A DNA stretch of 64,000 nt from Emticicia agri (GTDB lineage: Bacteria > Bacteroidota > Bacteroidia > Cytophagales > Spirosomataceae). The stretch is taken from assembly GCF_004168285.1 (NCBI RefSeq), contig NZ_SEWF01000025.1, forward strand, positions 35,062-99,061, read 5' to 3'. Position 1 is the stretch's first letter; every line of letters starts with the position of its first letter. The notes under the pieces are model-generated. The model did no database searches, had not been told where the DNA came from, and worked only from the letters and a program-made list of their open reading frames with translations. Shown in pieces: positions 42,665-51,609 of the stretch. A program made the translations under genes and the position numbers.

Positions 42665-44425
42665 TTACACCAACGCCTCCTTATACTGCATCCGATACAA
42701 ATTCGCATAGAAGCCATCTTTTTCCAATAGTTCTTCGTGGTTGCCTTCTTCCATAATCTGGCCTTTGTCTAAGACAATAATCTTGTGGGCTTTCTGTATG
42801 GTGCTTAACCGGTGCGCAATTACAATAGCTGTGCGGCCTTTCATCAGCAGGCTGATAGCATTCTGAATCAGTTCTTCTGTTTCGGTATCTACTGACGACG
42901 TAGCTTCGTCCAGGACAATAATTTTAGGGTCTTGTACCATAGCCCGCACAAACGAAATTAACTGGCGTTGCCCTACTGATAAGGTAGCTCCCCGTTCCTG
43001 TACATTGTATTCGTAGCCATTAGGTAGCTGCATAATAAAATCATGAACCCCTACCAGTTTGGCAGCTTCGATAATATTTTCTCTTGATATACTGGTATCA
43101 CCCAGTGTAATGTTGTTTTCGATAGTATCTGAAAACAGAAATACATCTTGCAGTACTACGCCTATCTGCTCACGCAGGTGTTTTAAATCATATTGTTTAA
43201 TATCTATACCATCAATCCGTATTTCACCCTTATTTATTTCATAAAATCTTGATAGCAGATTAATGATAGATGATTTTCCGGCTCCGGTTGCACCTACAAA
43301 AGCCACCGTTTCGCCCTGATTTACTTTAAACGAAATATCTTTCAACACATAGTTTTCCTGATTATAGGCAAACCATACGTCTTTAAAATCTACTTCTCCT
43401 TTCAGATGCGTGGTATATTTGCCATCATTCGCTGTGTATTCGTCGCTATCCAGCAATTTAATAATGCGGTCGGTACTCACAATACCCATCTGCAAGGTAT
43501 TCATTCTATCAGCCAGCATCCTGATTGGCCGGAAAAAGATATTAATAAACATTATAAAGGCCGTAACTGTACCATAGCTCACCTCGCTGTTCAGCATCTG
43601 TTTTGCCCCAAACCATACCACCAGTCCGGTACCCAAAGCAGCAATAACCTCTGCCACCGGATAGTAAACCGAATAGTACATAATAGATTTAATGTTGGCA
43701 TCGCGGTGTTCTTTATTAATGGCAACAAACTTTTTGTACTCAATTTTCTCGGAATTAAAAATCTGTACGAGGCTCATACCTGTAATATGCTCTTGCACAA
43801 AGGCATTCAGGTTAGCCACGGCATTACGCACAATATTGAACGATTTCTTAACTTTCTCTTTGAAAATATAAGTACTAATCAGCATTAATGGAATAGTACT
43901 CAAACTTATCAAAGACAGTTTCCAGTCGGTATAGAACATTACCGTAATAATCAGCACCAGTTGCAGAATATCTCCGGCAATGGCAGCAATCCCTTCGCTG
44001 AATACATCAGCCAGCGTTTCAATATCTGAGATGGTACGTGTTACTAAACGGCCAATCGGGGTATCATCAAAAAACTTCAATCGCAAATGAATAATTTTCT
44101 GATATAACTGGATACGGATATCACGAATGATATTCTGCCCTAACCATCCGGCCAGATAGGTATTCACAAACTGAATCAGCGACTGGAGAACCAAAACCCC
44201 AACCATAATCAGCATCATTCGTGCAAGCCCTGTATAATCACCTGATGAAACAGGGCCGTCAATAGTTTGTTTAATCAATAACGGAATAGCAGGTGCTAAG
44301 GCTGCCCCTACTAAAATGACAAATACAAGCACATAAAAACGAAACTTATACGGCCGTATAAACTGAAACAACCTTTTCAGCACTGCCCAATCGAAAATAT
44401 TACCGGAAGGATTTTGCTCGCTCAT
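42665..44425 (-). CDS. MsbA-like ABC exporter (fused permease and ATPase)
   Basis: 586 aa. Six membrane spans in residues about 25-310, then the nucleotide-binding domain with Walker A GATGAGKSS, signature LSVGQRQL and Walker B IIVLDEATSSVD. Half-transporter layout, expected to act as a homodimer. Substrate may be lipid or drug; it cannot be determined from the sequence. Single gene; a family B repeat lies just beyond its start. Confidence 0.88.
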   Translation of the reverse strand: MSEQNPSGNIFDWAVLKRLFQFIRPYKFRFYVLVFVILVGAALAPAIPLLIKQTIDGPVSSGDYTGLARMMLIMVGVLVLQSLIQFVNTYLAGWLGQNIIRDIRIQLYQKIIHLRLKFFDDTPIGRLVTRTISDIETLADVFSEGIAAIAGDILQLVLIITVMFYTDWKLSLISLSTIPLMLISTYIFKEKVKKSFNIVRNAVANLNAFVQEHITGMSLVQIFNSEKIEYKKFVAINKEHRDANIKSIMYYSVYYPVAEVIAALGTGLVVWFGAKQMLNSEVSYGTVTAFIMFINIFFRPIRMLADRMNTLQMGIVSTDRIIKLLDSDEYTANDGKYTTHLKGEVDFKDVWFAYNQENYVLKDISFKVNQGETVAFVGATGAGKSSIINLLSRFYEINKGEIRIDGIDIKQYDLKHLREQIGVVLQDVFLFSDTIENNITLGDTSISRENIIEAAKLVGVHDFIMQLPNGYEYNVQERGATLSVGQRQLISFVRAMVQDPKIIVLDEATSSVDTETEELIQNAISLLMKGRTAIVIAHRLSTIQKAHKIIVLDKGQIMEEGNHEELLEKDGFYANLYRMQYKEALV

Positions 44426-44460
44426 TCAATTTGCTTTTTCAAAATTGTACATTGAAATAC

Positions 44461-44581
44461 GGTGAATGAATTCACCGCCTAATATAACAAGTGAACATTT
44501 TTAATTATGTAATGCTGACTTAGGTCAGCATATGTAGATAAAAAATTCCTTTGTTTTCTTAGCCACCGAATTCATTCGGTG
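44461..44581. repeat. Palindromic repeat family B, copy 1
   Basis: Three hairpins: GGTGAATGAATTCACC (44461-44476), ATGCTGAC/GTCAGCAT (44512-44531) and ACCGAATTCATTCGGT (44565-44580). The arm CTTTGTTTTCTTAG (44549-44562) matches copy 3. Fills the gap between divergent genes. Confidence 0.7.
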
Positions 44582-44654
44582 AAATTCGGCGTAAATTAGT
44601 ATCGAATATTTCCCTAATTTTAAACTCATAAAGATACACAATCGTTCAGAAACA

Positions 44655-45161
44655 ATGGTTACTTTTAACACTAACCTACAGAAATTTGAAAAACAAGGTG
44701 AAAAAACAGGCTGGACTTACATTGTCGTTCCCGCAACTATTGCAAACCAGATTAAACCTAATACCCGAACTACTTACCGTGTGCGGGGTAAATTAGATAA
44801 TTATCCTATCAAACAGGTGGCTCTATTACCTATGGGCGATGGCGATTACATTATCCCGATTAATGATGCTATGCGTAAGGGTATCAGAAAAGAAGAAGGT
44901 GCCAGTGTAGAAGTGTCCTTAGAAATAGACACCGACGAATTTAAAATATCTGAAGATTTACTGGTATGTCTTGAAGACGAACCAAAGGCTCTGGAGTTCT
45001 TTAACTCTCTCCCACCAGGTCATCAGCGATACTTCTCCAACTGGATTGAGGGAGTTAAATCTATAGAAATCAAAAGCAAACGTATTTCACAAGCAGTATG
45101 GGGTCTGTCTAAAGGAATGGACTTCGGAGCCATTATCAGGCATTTCAAAGGAAAAATTTAA
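44655..45161 (+). CDS. DUF1905/YdeI (OmdA) family protein
   Basis: 168 aa. N-terminal DUF1905 beta-barrel (WTYIVVPATIANQI, YRVRGKLDNYPIKQ, LPMGDGDYIIPINDAMRK) and a C-terminal helical OmdA/YdeI part (LEFFNSLPPGHQRYFSNWIEGVKSIEIKSKRI). Members are small bacteriocin-protection or unknown proteins. Cytoplasmic. Precedes the TetR operon by 50 bp but has separate control. Confidence 0.75.
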   Translation: MVTFNTNLQKFEKQGEKTGWTYIVVPATIANQIKPNTRTTYRVRGKLDNYPIKQVALLPMGDGDYIIPINDAMRKGIRKEEGASVEVSLEIDTDEFKISEDLLVCLEDEPKALEFFNSLPPGHQRYFSNWIEGVKSIEIKSKRISQAVWGLSKGMDFGAIIRHFKGKI

Positions 45162-45176
45162 TCATTTTTTAACAAT

Positions 45177-45196
45177 AAATGAACGAACATTCATTT
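45177..45196. promoter_or_regulatory. TetR-type operator
   Basis: AAATGAA-CGAACA-TTCATTT, 7-bp arms. It directly abuts and overlaps by one base the -7 element TATATTTG (45196-45203), so binding would block transcription of the TetR gene. Confidence 0.65.
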
Positions 45197-45203
45197 ATAT
45201 TTG
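45196..45203 (+). promoter_or_regulatory. -7 element TATATTTG of the TetR-MFS operon
   Basis: Perfect TAnnTTTG; the ATG at 45213 follows after 9 nt, so the leader is very short. Confidence 0.65.
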
Positions 45204-45212
45204 TACCTGATT

Positions 45213-45803
45213 ATGAGATACAGAGACGAACATAAAGAACTGCTTGTGAAAGAAAAAGCCATTGAGATGATTGTAAGAGAAGGTCTCGATGGTTTCAGCA
45301 TGCAAAAGTTAGCCAAAGAAGCGGGTGTTTCGCCTGCTACGCTATATATCTATTATAAGGATAAAGAAGATTTATTGATTCAGTTAGGATACGAAGAAGC
45401 CACTCGATTAATAAAAGCGATTCTTAAAAACTTTGACCCGAGCATGCGTTTTGAAGAAGGTATGAGGATACAATGGCGTAATCGGGCAGATTATTGGCTG
45501 GAAAGTCCGGTAAAGGCATCTTTTCTTGAACAACTGAAACACTCTCCCCTACGTGGGCAGGTTTTTGAAGCATTAGATATGGAATTTTTGGAAACAATGG
45601 GTGCATTTATGCACAATGCTATAGCCAATAAAGAGATTCTACCCATGACCCGTGAAGTATTCTGGTCAGTGGCGTATGCCCCTTTATATACCCTGATTCA
45701 TTTCCATACCGATGGTATTAGTCTGGCAGGTAATCCTTTCCGGTTTTCTGAGGAAATTATGTGGGAAACATTTGCTGTAGTTATGAAAGCCCTGAAAGCA
45801 TAA
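45213..45803 (+). CDS. TetR family transcriptional regulator
   Basis: 196 aa from ATG 45213. N-terminal HTH (EMIVREGLDGFSMQKLAKEAGVSPATLYIYYKDKEDLL) is intact; the C-terminal ligand-binding helices follow. Autoregulation is likely through the palindrome at 45177. It heads an operon with a small protein and an MFS exporter, typical for an efflux system responding to its substrate. Confidence 0.88.
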   Translation: MRYRDEHKELLVKEKAIEMIVREGLDGFSMQKLAKEAGVSPATLYIYYKDKEDLLIQLGYEEATRLIKAILKNFDPSMRFEEGMRIQWRNRADYWLESPVKASFLEQLKHSPLRGQVFEALDMEFLETMGAFMHNAIANKEILPMTREVFWSVAYAPLYTLIHFHTDGISLAGNPFRFSEEIMWETFAVVMKALKA

Positions 45804-45864
45804 ACTGAGGCCACACACATCATTTTGACGAATTATAATTTTTGCGAAAAAGCTATTATTATCT

Positions 45865-46080
45865 ATGGAGTTATTTATTCTGAAAACCAACGTGCTTAGT
45901 CTTGCCATGAAAGATGAGCTTGCAGCGCAACTCAATAAAATTCCACAAATCAAAAAATGGTCGGTCGATTATCAGGATTGTGATGGGGTGCTACGGGCAT
46001 CGGCAGAAGGAATTTGTATGAACGAACTCATTTGTCTGGTAAAACAATGGGGGTTTATGTGTGAAGAATTAAACGATTAA
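45865..46080 (+). CDS. Small protein with HMA-like fold, unknown function
   Basis: 71 aa. Predicted beta-alpha-beta-beta-alpha-beta order (ELFILKTNV, helix MKDELAAQLNKI, KKWSVDYQD, VLRASAEG, helix NELICLVKQWG, CEEL) resembles the ferredoxin-like heavy-metal-associated fold, but without the CxxC metal motif. It lies 7 nt upstream of the MFS gene and after the TetR gene. A role in sensing or supplying the exporter is speculative; I do not recognise the family. Confidence 0.55.
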   Translation: MELFILKTNVLSLAMKDELAAQLNKIPQIKKWSVDYQDCDGVLRASAEGICMNELICLVKQWGFMCEELND

Positions 46081-46087
46081 AAATAGT

Positions 46088-47335
46088 ATGGAAAAAACAT
46101 CTTTTACAGGGTATCAGAAATTAGTGATTGCTCTATTGGCAGTTACCCAATTTACAGTGGTTTTAGACTTCATGGTGATGTCGCCATTAGGAGATATTCT
46201 GATGAAATCATTAGATATTACACCCAAGCAATTTGGTGTTGCCGTATCAAGCTATGCCTTCAGTGCGGGGATTTCGGGTTTACTGGCAGCAGGTTTTGCT
46301 GATAAATATGACCGTAAAAAGTTATTATTGTTTTTTTATATAGGGTTCATATTAGGAACTCTTTTCTGTGCATTAGCACCCACTTATGAACTCTTGGTAG
46401 CAGCCCGGATTATTACAGGTTTATTTGGTGGAGTTATAGGCTCTATCGGCATGGCAATTATTACCGATATTTTCCCGATACAGCAAAGAGGTCGGGTAAT
46501 GGGTACTATACAAATGGGCTTTGCGGCAAGTCAGGTTCTGGGTATTCCGATAGGCTTGTATTTAGCCAATTTATGGGGCTGGCATGCGCCATTCCTGATG
46601 ATAGTGGGTTTAAGTATCCTTATTGCTGTGGCTATCATGCAGGGATTAAAACCTGTTACCAAGCACCTTGAACTGAAAACTGAGAGAAATGTGTGGGAAC
46701 ATTTCAGACATGTATTCGCCACTAAAAACTATCAGATAGCTTTTGCCGGAACAGCTTTACTATCGGTAGGAGGATTTCTGATGATGCCTTTTGGCAGTGC
46801 TTTTGCCATCAATAATTTACAGATTACGCAAGAACAATTGCCTATGGTGTTTATGGTAACAGGTATTGCATCTATTGTTATCATGCCACTGGTAGGACGT
46901 TTGAGTGATAAATATGATAAATTCAAGGTATTTGCCTATGGTTCAATCTGGGCAATAATCATGACGGCTGTTTATACCAACCTGACTCCTATGCCACTCT
47001 GGATTATTATGGTGCTGAATATCCTGTTGTTTGCAGGTATTATGTCGAGAATGGTTCCGGCTACTTCTCTTATGACAGCTATTCCCGAAATGCAGGACAG
47101 AGGCGCATTTATGAGCATCAACTCATCGTTACAGCAAATTGCTGGTGGCATTGCCTCTATTGTAGCAGGACTTATTATTGTACAAAAAGATAAAAACAGT
47201 CCATTAGAGCATTATCCGACTTTAGGAGTTATTTCAATCGTAGTGATACTTTTGTGTATATGGCTGGTATATCGGGTAAATATAATTGTGAAGCATAAAC
47301 TCGGGCCAAAGAAACCAGTTTCGGAGACGGTTTAG
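46088..47335 (+). CDS. MFS transporter (drug/arabinose-efflux type)
   Basis: 415 aa, twelve spans. DFMVMSPLGDILMKSL and the loop GFADKYDRKKLL (motif A) are typical of DHA1-type exporters. Position after a TetR repressor and a small protein supports an export role. Ligand unknown. A family B repeat begins 27 nt after its stop. Confidence 0.85.
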   Translation: MEKTSFTGYQKLVIALLAVTQFTVVLDFMVMSPLGDILMKSLDITPKQFGVAVSSYAFSAGISGLLAAGFADKYDRKKLLLFFYIGFILGTLFCALAPTYELLVAARIITGLFGGVIGSIGMAIITDIFPIQQRGRVMGTIQMGFAASQVLGIPIGLYLANLWGWHAPFLMIVGLSILIAVAIMQGLKPVTKHLELKTERNVWEHFRHVFATKNYQIAFAGTALLSVGGFLMMPFGSAFAINNLQITQEQLPMVFMVTGIASIVIMPLVGRLSDKYDKFKVFAYGSIWAIIMTAVYTNLTPMPLWIIMVLNILLFAGIMSRMVPATSLMTAIPEMQDRGAFMSINSSLQQIAGGIASIVAGLIIVQKDKNSPLEHYPTLGVISIVVILLCIWLVYRVNIIVKHKLGPKKPVSETV

Positions 47336-47361
47336 AAATGACTCTTTCGTTCATGGAATGA

Positions 47362-47509
47362 CAGCGAATAAATTCGCTGCCTAAGAAAACAAAGCGGACG
47401 TCGCACGGGTATTTTGTATATAGTGCCGGACTTAAGCGGCCGCCGCGCGGTCCGGCACAGATGCATAAAATCCTTCCGCTGATATTTTAGTCACCGAATT
47501 TATTCGGTG
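47362..47509. repeat. Palindromic repeat family B, copy 2
   Basis: Left hairpin CAGCGAATAAATTCGCTG (47362-47379), arm CTAAGAAAACAAAG (47381-47394), central GC-rich hairpin with GTGCCGGAC/GTCCGGCAC (47423-47458) and right hairpin CACCGAATTTATTCGGTG (47492-47509). Located between the MFS gene and the DUF4126 gene. Confidence 0.7.
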
Positions 47510-47566
47510 AACCCACCCAATTTGCAAAATATTTTCATAAATTGAATGGTCTTAACTGTTCAGTTT

Positions 47567-48163
47567 ATGCAAGAATTGCTTATCAGTCTTTGTGTCGGTA
47601 TTGCTTTAAGTGCTTGTTCGGGTTTTCGTATTTTTGTACCTATGCTTATAGGTAACCTTGCTACCCGCTTCGGGGTACTCGATATTTCGCAAGGTTTCGA
47701 GTGGTTGGGTACGCCTGCGGCTACTTATATTTTAGGGGCAGCAACCATAGCCGAAATTCTGGCGTACTATATCCCTGTTGTAGATAACCTCCTGGATACC
47801 ATTGCCATGCCCGCTTCTTTTGTGGCTGGTACTATCCTGACAACCTCTTTTCTGAAAATTGATTCTCCCGAATTGAAATGGACACTTGGTATTGTAGCCG
47901 GAGGTGGCATAGCCGGAACTATACAGGCAGGTACCGGATTGTTGCGGTTAGCTTCTACCAAATTTACAGGCGGATTCGGCAATTCTATTTTAGCCACCAT
48001 CGAAAACTTTATTTCCATTGTCTTCTCTGCACTTACACTCTGGATTCCGGTTTTTATTGCCATTCTCTGCGTATTGTTATTTGTGTTTTTGATAAGGAAG
48101 ATTGCCAAGCGCTTTCAGAATAAAAAAAGTAAAATTTCTTATGAGAATAATCCCAATCTTTGA
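47567..48163 (+). CDS. DUF4126 family membrane protein
   Basis: 198 aa from ATG 47567 (an ATG at 47546 is possible). Hydrophobic throughout with small-residue-rich helices (ACSGFRIFVPMLIGNLA, EILAYYIPVVDNLLD, GGGIAGTIQAGTGLLR), the pattern of DUF4126 inner-membrane proteins. Function unknown. It precedes the MFS gene at 48240 by 76 bp, with a hairpin between. Confidence 0.75.
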   Translation: MQELLISLCVGIALSACSGFRIFVPMLIGNLATRFGVLDISQGFEWLGTPAATYILGAATIAEILAYYIPVVDNLLDTIAMPASFVAGTILTTSFLKIDSPELKWTLGIVAGGGIAGTIQAGTGLLRLASTKFTGGFGNSILATIENFISIVFSALTLWIPVFIAILCVLLFVFLIRKIAKRFQNKKSKISYENNPNL

Positions 48164-48211
48164 GTAAAAAATACTAACTTACTGCTCAATCTAAGACCTT
48201 ATACCTAAGCA

Positions 48212-48230
48212 ACCCGACTGCTTGTCGGGT
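48212..48230 (+). terminator. Short hairpin before the second MFS gene
   Basis: ACCCGAC-TGCTT-GTCGGGT directly in front of ATG 48240, without a T-run. It may be a repeat or an attenuating leader hairpin rather than a true terminator. Confidence 0.35.
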
Positions 48231-48239
48231 GATACCTCT

Positions 48240-49559
48240 ATGAAAGAACAGTCCTCACTTCGTTATGCCTGGTATGTATTAGGCATACTTTTATTGGCCT
48301 ACATTTCTTCGTTTATTGACCGACAAATTTTAGCCCTTCTTGTCAAACCTATCAAAGAATCGTTCGGAATTTCGGATACCCAGATGGGGCTATTGATGGG
48401 GTTGAGTTTTGCGCTGTTTTATACCTTTTTAGGTATCCCTATCGGTATTATGGCTGATAGAATGAGCCGCAAAAAAATTATAGGCTGGGGTATTGCTATC
48501 TGGAGTCTGATGACAGCTTTATGTGGTCTGGCAGATAGTTATTCGATGTTGTTTCTGGCTCGTGTAGGTGTAGGTATTGGGGAAGCAGCCCTCTCTCCTG
48601 CGGCTTATTCGATGATTTCAGATTATTTTCCTAAACGGAAATTAGCCACAGCTATGAGTATTTATAATTTAGGAGTATATTTAGGTTCGGGGCTCTCTAT
48701 TCTGATTGGAGCGGCCATCAGTTCTATAATAGGGAAAGAAAATATTCAATTGCCGTTTTTTGGAGAAATATTCTCGTGGCAGGTTATTTTCTTTTATATT
48801 GGTTTGCCCGGACTTTTGATTGTATTATTGCTGCAAACTGTAAAAGAACCTAAGCGCAAAGAATTAGATTCTGGCAAAGAATCGGCAGCTAAAGCCTCAA
48901 TATCCGAGATTATCACTTATTTCAAAGGCAATAAAAAAACCTTTTTAAGCCTGAACTTTGGGATAGCTTTCATGTCGTTAGCTTCTTATGCAGGTATGTA
49001 CTGGGTGCCGACTTTTCTTGAGCGGATACATGGGTGGGAAAGCCAGAAAGCAGGTTTAACGTTTGGTGTAATTGTTTCTGTTTTTGCTACTTTAGGTGTA
49101 CTCACAGGTGGCCGATACGCAGATTACTTATCGAAAAAGGGGGTAGTAAATGCCAAAATGCAGGCAGCTTTTATCGGTATGTTTATCTCAATTCTGTGTA
49201 CTTTTGGCCCGTTACTCGCTAACCCTAATATCTCGCTCATTTTTATTGCTTTATTCTGCTTTTTTGCGGCATTTCCCTATGGGTCAGCTACGGCAGCTAT
49301 TCAGGAAGTAACACCCAACAATATGCGGGCTATTTTTTCAGCGTTTTTCCTGTTTGTGGTGAATATCATCGGTCTGGGCTTAGGACCTTTAACGGTAGGC
49401 GTTTTAAACGATGTGGTATTTCATGACTCTCTCAAAATTCATCAGTCTATCTTTATTACACAATTTACAGGCTGTATTATTTCAGCTACCCTGTTGTTTG
49501 TAGGGTTAAAGCCGTTTAGCAGAAGTGTGGGGTATTTGAAGAGGCACCTGAGACAATAA
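48240..49559 (+). CDS. MFS transporter, spinster-like
   Basis: 439 aa from ATG 48240; a TTG start at 48222 lies in the hairpin and is less likely. Twelve spans; FIDRQILALLVKPIKESFGISDTQMGLLMG and GIPIGIMADRMSRKKII fit the spinster/hexuronate-like MFS group, with GVGIGEAALSPAAYSMISDYFP in the fifth helix. Substrate unknown, uptake or export of an organic anion or lipid. Ends just before a terminator-like CCCC/GGGG hairpin. Confidence 0.8.
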   Translation: MKEQSSLRYAWYVLGILLLAYISSFIDRQILALLVKPIKESFGISDTQMGLLMGLSFALFYTFLGIPIGIMADRMSRKKIIGWGIAIWSLMTALCGLADSYSMLFLARVGVGIGEAALSPAAYSMISDYFPKRKLATAMSIYNLGVYLGSGLSILIGAAISSIIGKENIQLPFFGEIFSWQVIFFYIGLPGLLIVLLLQTVKEPKRKELDSGKESAAKASISEIITYFKGNKKTFLSLNFGIAFMSLASYAGMYWVPTFLERIHGWESQKAGLTFGVIVSVFATLGVLTGGRYADYLSKKGVVNAKMQAAFIGMFISILCTFGPLLANPNISLIFIALFCFFAAFPYGSATAAIQEVTPNNMRAIFSAFFLFVVNIIGLGLGPLTVGVLNDVVFHDSLKIHQSIFITQFTGCIISATLLFVGLKPFSRSVGYLKRHLRQ

Positions 49560-49571
49560 ACACACCCCTAA

Positions 49572-49602
49572 CCCCTAAAGGGGGATTTTAAGACAAAGTC
49601 TT
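49572..49602. terminator. Two adjacent hairpins after the MFS gene
   Basis: CCCC-TAAA-GGGG (49572-49583) followed by AAGAC-AAA-GTCTT (49590-49602) and a T-run. A commonly seen Bacteroidota intergenic pattern. Confidence 0.55.
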
Positions 49603-49614
49603 TTAATTATTATT

Positions 49615-49692
49615 TTGTCACAAACACTATGTTACACAATGGTTTTATCAGAATCGTGTAACATTGCGGCTTTTGTGTACTTTGTGGCAAAA
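49615..49692. repeat. Palindromic repeat family C, copy 3
   Basis: Hairpin ATGTTACAC (49629-49637)/GTGTAACAT (49656-49664) followed by TTTTGTGTACTTTGTGGCAA, the reverse complement of the left end of copy 1. Left end largely absent. Confidence 0.6.
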
Positions 49693-49707
49693 TTTTTTAA
49701 TAATAAT

Positions 49708-50685
49708 CTATGCTCCTTTAAGTTTTTCCTGCATGAAGCCAATGCCGTAGGCAAATAATTGAATGAAGCAGGCGATTATGCTTAAAAAACCAACTTTTAC
49801 ACTCTTATTCTTTATGGTTGAATCAATGAAAATCAGGAGTATATAAAGGATTGTAATCATAATAGACAAAATAAAAGTACCGTAGAAAAAGGAGCTTATA
49901 AAACTAAGCAGGTATTGAATAGGAATTGACAAGCAAGCCAATGTAAACAGCATCGGAAAAAAATGTACCAGTTTCAATTCAGAAGGAAACATTCTGGATA
50001 GATTGATTCGTCCACGACCAAAGAAGTGCAATTGCTTATAGAACTGTCCGAAGTCAGTACGTCTTTTATGATAGATAAAGGCTTCTTCTATCAAACCTAC
50101 TTTAAAACCTTTGTCAATAATTCTGATACTGAATTCAATATCTTCGGCCATGCGGGTCATGGTATAGCCCTGGGTTACCTCCCATACTTTTCTGGATATA
50201 CCGAAATTGAAACTTCGTGGATGAAACTGTCCTCCGGCATTATTTTTCTTTCCTCTGATGCCTCCGGTAGTAAATACCGATGTCATGGCGTAGTTAATGG
50301 CTTTCTGGGTATCAGTAAAACTTTCGTGTGCGGCATCAGGGCCACCGTAGGCATCTAACCAATGTGTTGAAAGATAATTATCGACAATCTCAAAATATCG
50401 TTCAGGAATAATGGCATCAGAATCTAATTGCACGAAATAATCGCCGGATGCACGCTCGAAACCATAATTGCGGGAGAATCCCTGCCCTGAATTAGGTTTA
50501 TAGAAATAGCTGATGTCGAGTTGTTTTTCAAAACTCCTGCACACTTCTTCGCACTTAAGTGTAGACCCATCTTCCACAATTATCACCTCAAAGTTCTTGT
50601 AAGTCTGCCTTGTCAGGCTTTCCAGCAATTCTCTGACTTCATCAGGGCGGTTATAAACAGGTGTGATAACTGAGTATTTTTGCAT
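49708..50685 (-). CDS. GT2 family glycosyltransferase with C-terminal membrane helices
   Basis: 325 aa. GT-A fold: SVITPVYNRPDEV, VIIVEDGST, metal site DSDA in YFVQLDSDAIIP and the acceptor region TRMAEDIEFSIRI. About two or three hydrophobic helices near the C-terminus anchor it to the membrane. Transfers a sugar from a nucleotide donor to cell-surface glycan or lipid. Single gene. Confidence 0.85.
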   Translation of the reverse strand: MQKYSVITPVYNRPDEVRELLESLTRQTYKNFEVIIVEDGSTLKCEEVCRSFEKQLDISYFYKPNSGQGFSRNYGFERASGDYFVQLDSDAIIPERYFEIVDNYLSTHWLDAYGGPDAAHESFTDTQKAINYAMTSVFTTGGIRGKKNNAGGQFHPRSFNFGISRKVWEVTQGYTMTRMAEDIEFSIRIIDKGFKVGLIEEAFIYHKRRTDFGQFYKQLHFFGRGRINLSRMFPSELKLVHFFPMLFTLACLSIPIQYLLSFISSFFYGTFILSIMITILYILLIFIDSTIKNKSVKVGFLSIIACFIQLFAYGIGFMQEKLKGA

Positions 50686-50744
50686 GAGCAGGTATTAAGC
50701 AAATGATTTTTTCTGCAAAAAAGCCATATTCCATTCGCTTTTCC

Positions 50745-50778
50745 AAAAAAAACAGGGAAGCGATTGCTCACTTCCCTG
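50745..50778 (-). terminator. Terminator of the T9SS substrate gene
   Basis: CAGGGAAG (50753-50760)/CTTCCCTG (50771-50778); on the minus strand a seven-T run follows. Confidence 0.85.
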
Positions 50779-50800
50779 ATAGTATATCTTTCTCAAATGC

Positions 50801-51403
50801 TTAGTTATGTCTTACTAATAATTTTTTGGTAACTACTTTTTTGCCATCAATCACTAATTGATACAGATACACACCTGAGTCCCAGTTAGTTGTCTGTACT
50901 TTTAATTTACGGTCGTTTTTGTCTAACTCAAAATTACCTACCTCATTACCCAGTAAATTATAAAACGACATACTTGCATCATTTACATTCCCTGTAATGG
51001 CGTAATCAACCATTGCAAAATCGTTGGCCGGATTCGGATAAATATTTGAAACCGTTATTTTATCGTTTGAAAACAATTTATCAGGCTCACCACTATTGGC
51101 TACATTTCTATCAACACTGGCTGTAAGCGTTTCTGTATTACCTGTTTTCACAACTACTGGTTTTGTAGAACCATTCAGGAGGGCATTTCTAAAGTATTGA
51201 TTAACCACAGTAGGTTTGTCTAATTTTACTTCTTTAGGCATTGGCTTACCTACATAGCTCAATTTCTGAACCTGCGCTTTTGTGGTTGGCTTTTTACCAA
51301 TATCCAAACGTGACTTGCCTTTCTCGACTTGCGCCAAGGCAACGTTTGATAGTAGAGCCAATCCAATCAACACCAATATGTATTTTCGTAAATTTTTCAC
51401 CAT
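50801..51403 (-). CDS. Secreted protein with T9SS type A sorting domain
   Basis: 200 aa. Signal peptide MVKNLRKYILVLIGLALLSNVALAQ. The last 80 residues (ISNIYPNPANDFAMVDY ... GVYLYQLVIDGKKVVTKKLLV) are the classic type A T9SS C-terminal domain. The 90 residues between are low-complexity and Lys/Val/Thr-rich, with no known domain. Secreted or anchored at the surface through type IX export. A -7 element lies at 51457-51464. Confidence 0.85.
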   Translation of the reverse strand: MVKNLRKYILVLIGLALLSNVALAQVEKGKSRLDIGKKPTTKAQVQKLSYVGKPMPKEVKLDKPTVVNQYFRNALLNGSTKPVVVKTGNTETLTASVDRNVANSGEPDKLFSNDKITVSNIYPNPANDFAMVDYAITGNVNDASMSFYNLLGNEVGNFELDKNDRKLKVQTTNWDSGVYLYQLVIDGKKVVTKKLLVRHN

Positions 51404-51456
51404 ATTTTAACTAAAAAACTTTTATAAGATTCGTTATGTGATTTGTAGGGATTGTA

Positions 51457-51464
51457 CAAATATA
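51457..51464 (-). promoter_or_regulatory. -7 element TATATTTG
   Basis: Perfect TAnnTTTG on the minus strand 53 nt before ATG 51403. Confidence 0.6.
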
Positions 51465-51609
51465 TATAACAAGCTGTAAAAACCAAATTAATTTTTTATA
51501 TAAGGACGCTAATTATGATTAAATGGTTGCAATAAGTTATAAATTTTATCGTTAGCCCTATTTTTTAATGCCTATTTAATACTTTTTATATTAAAAAAAG
51601 TGTGCCAGC

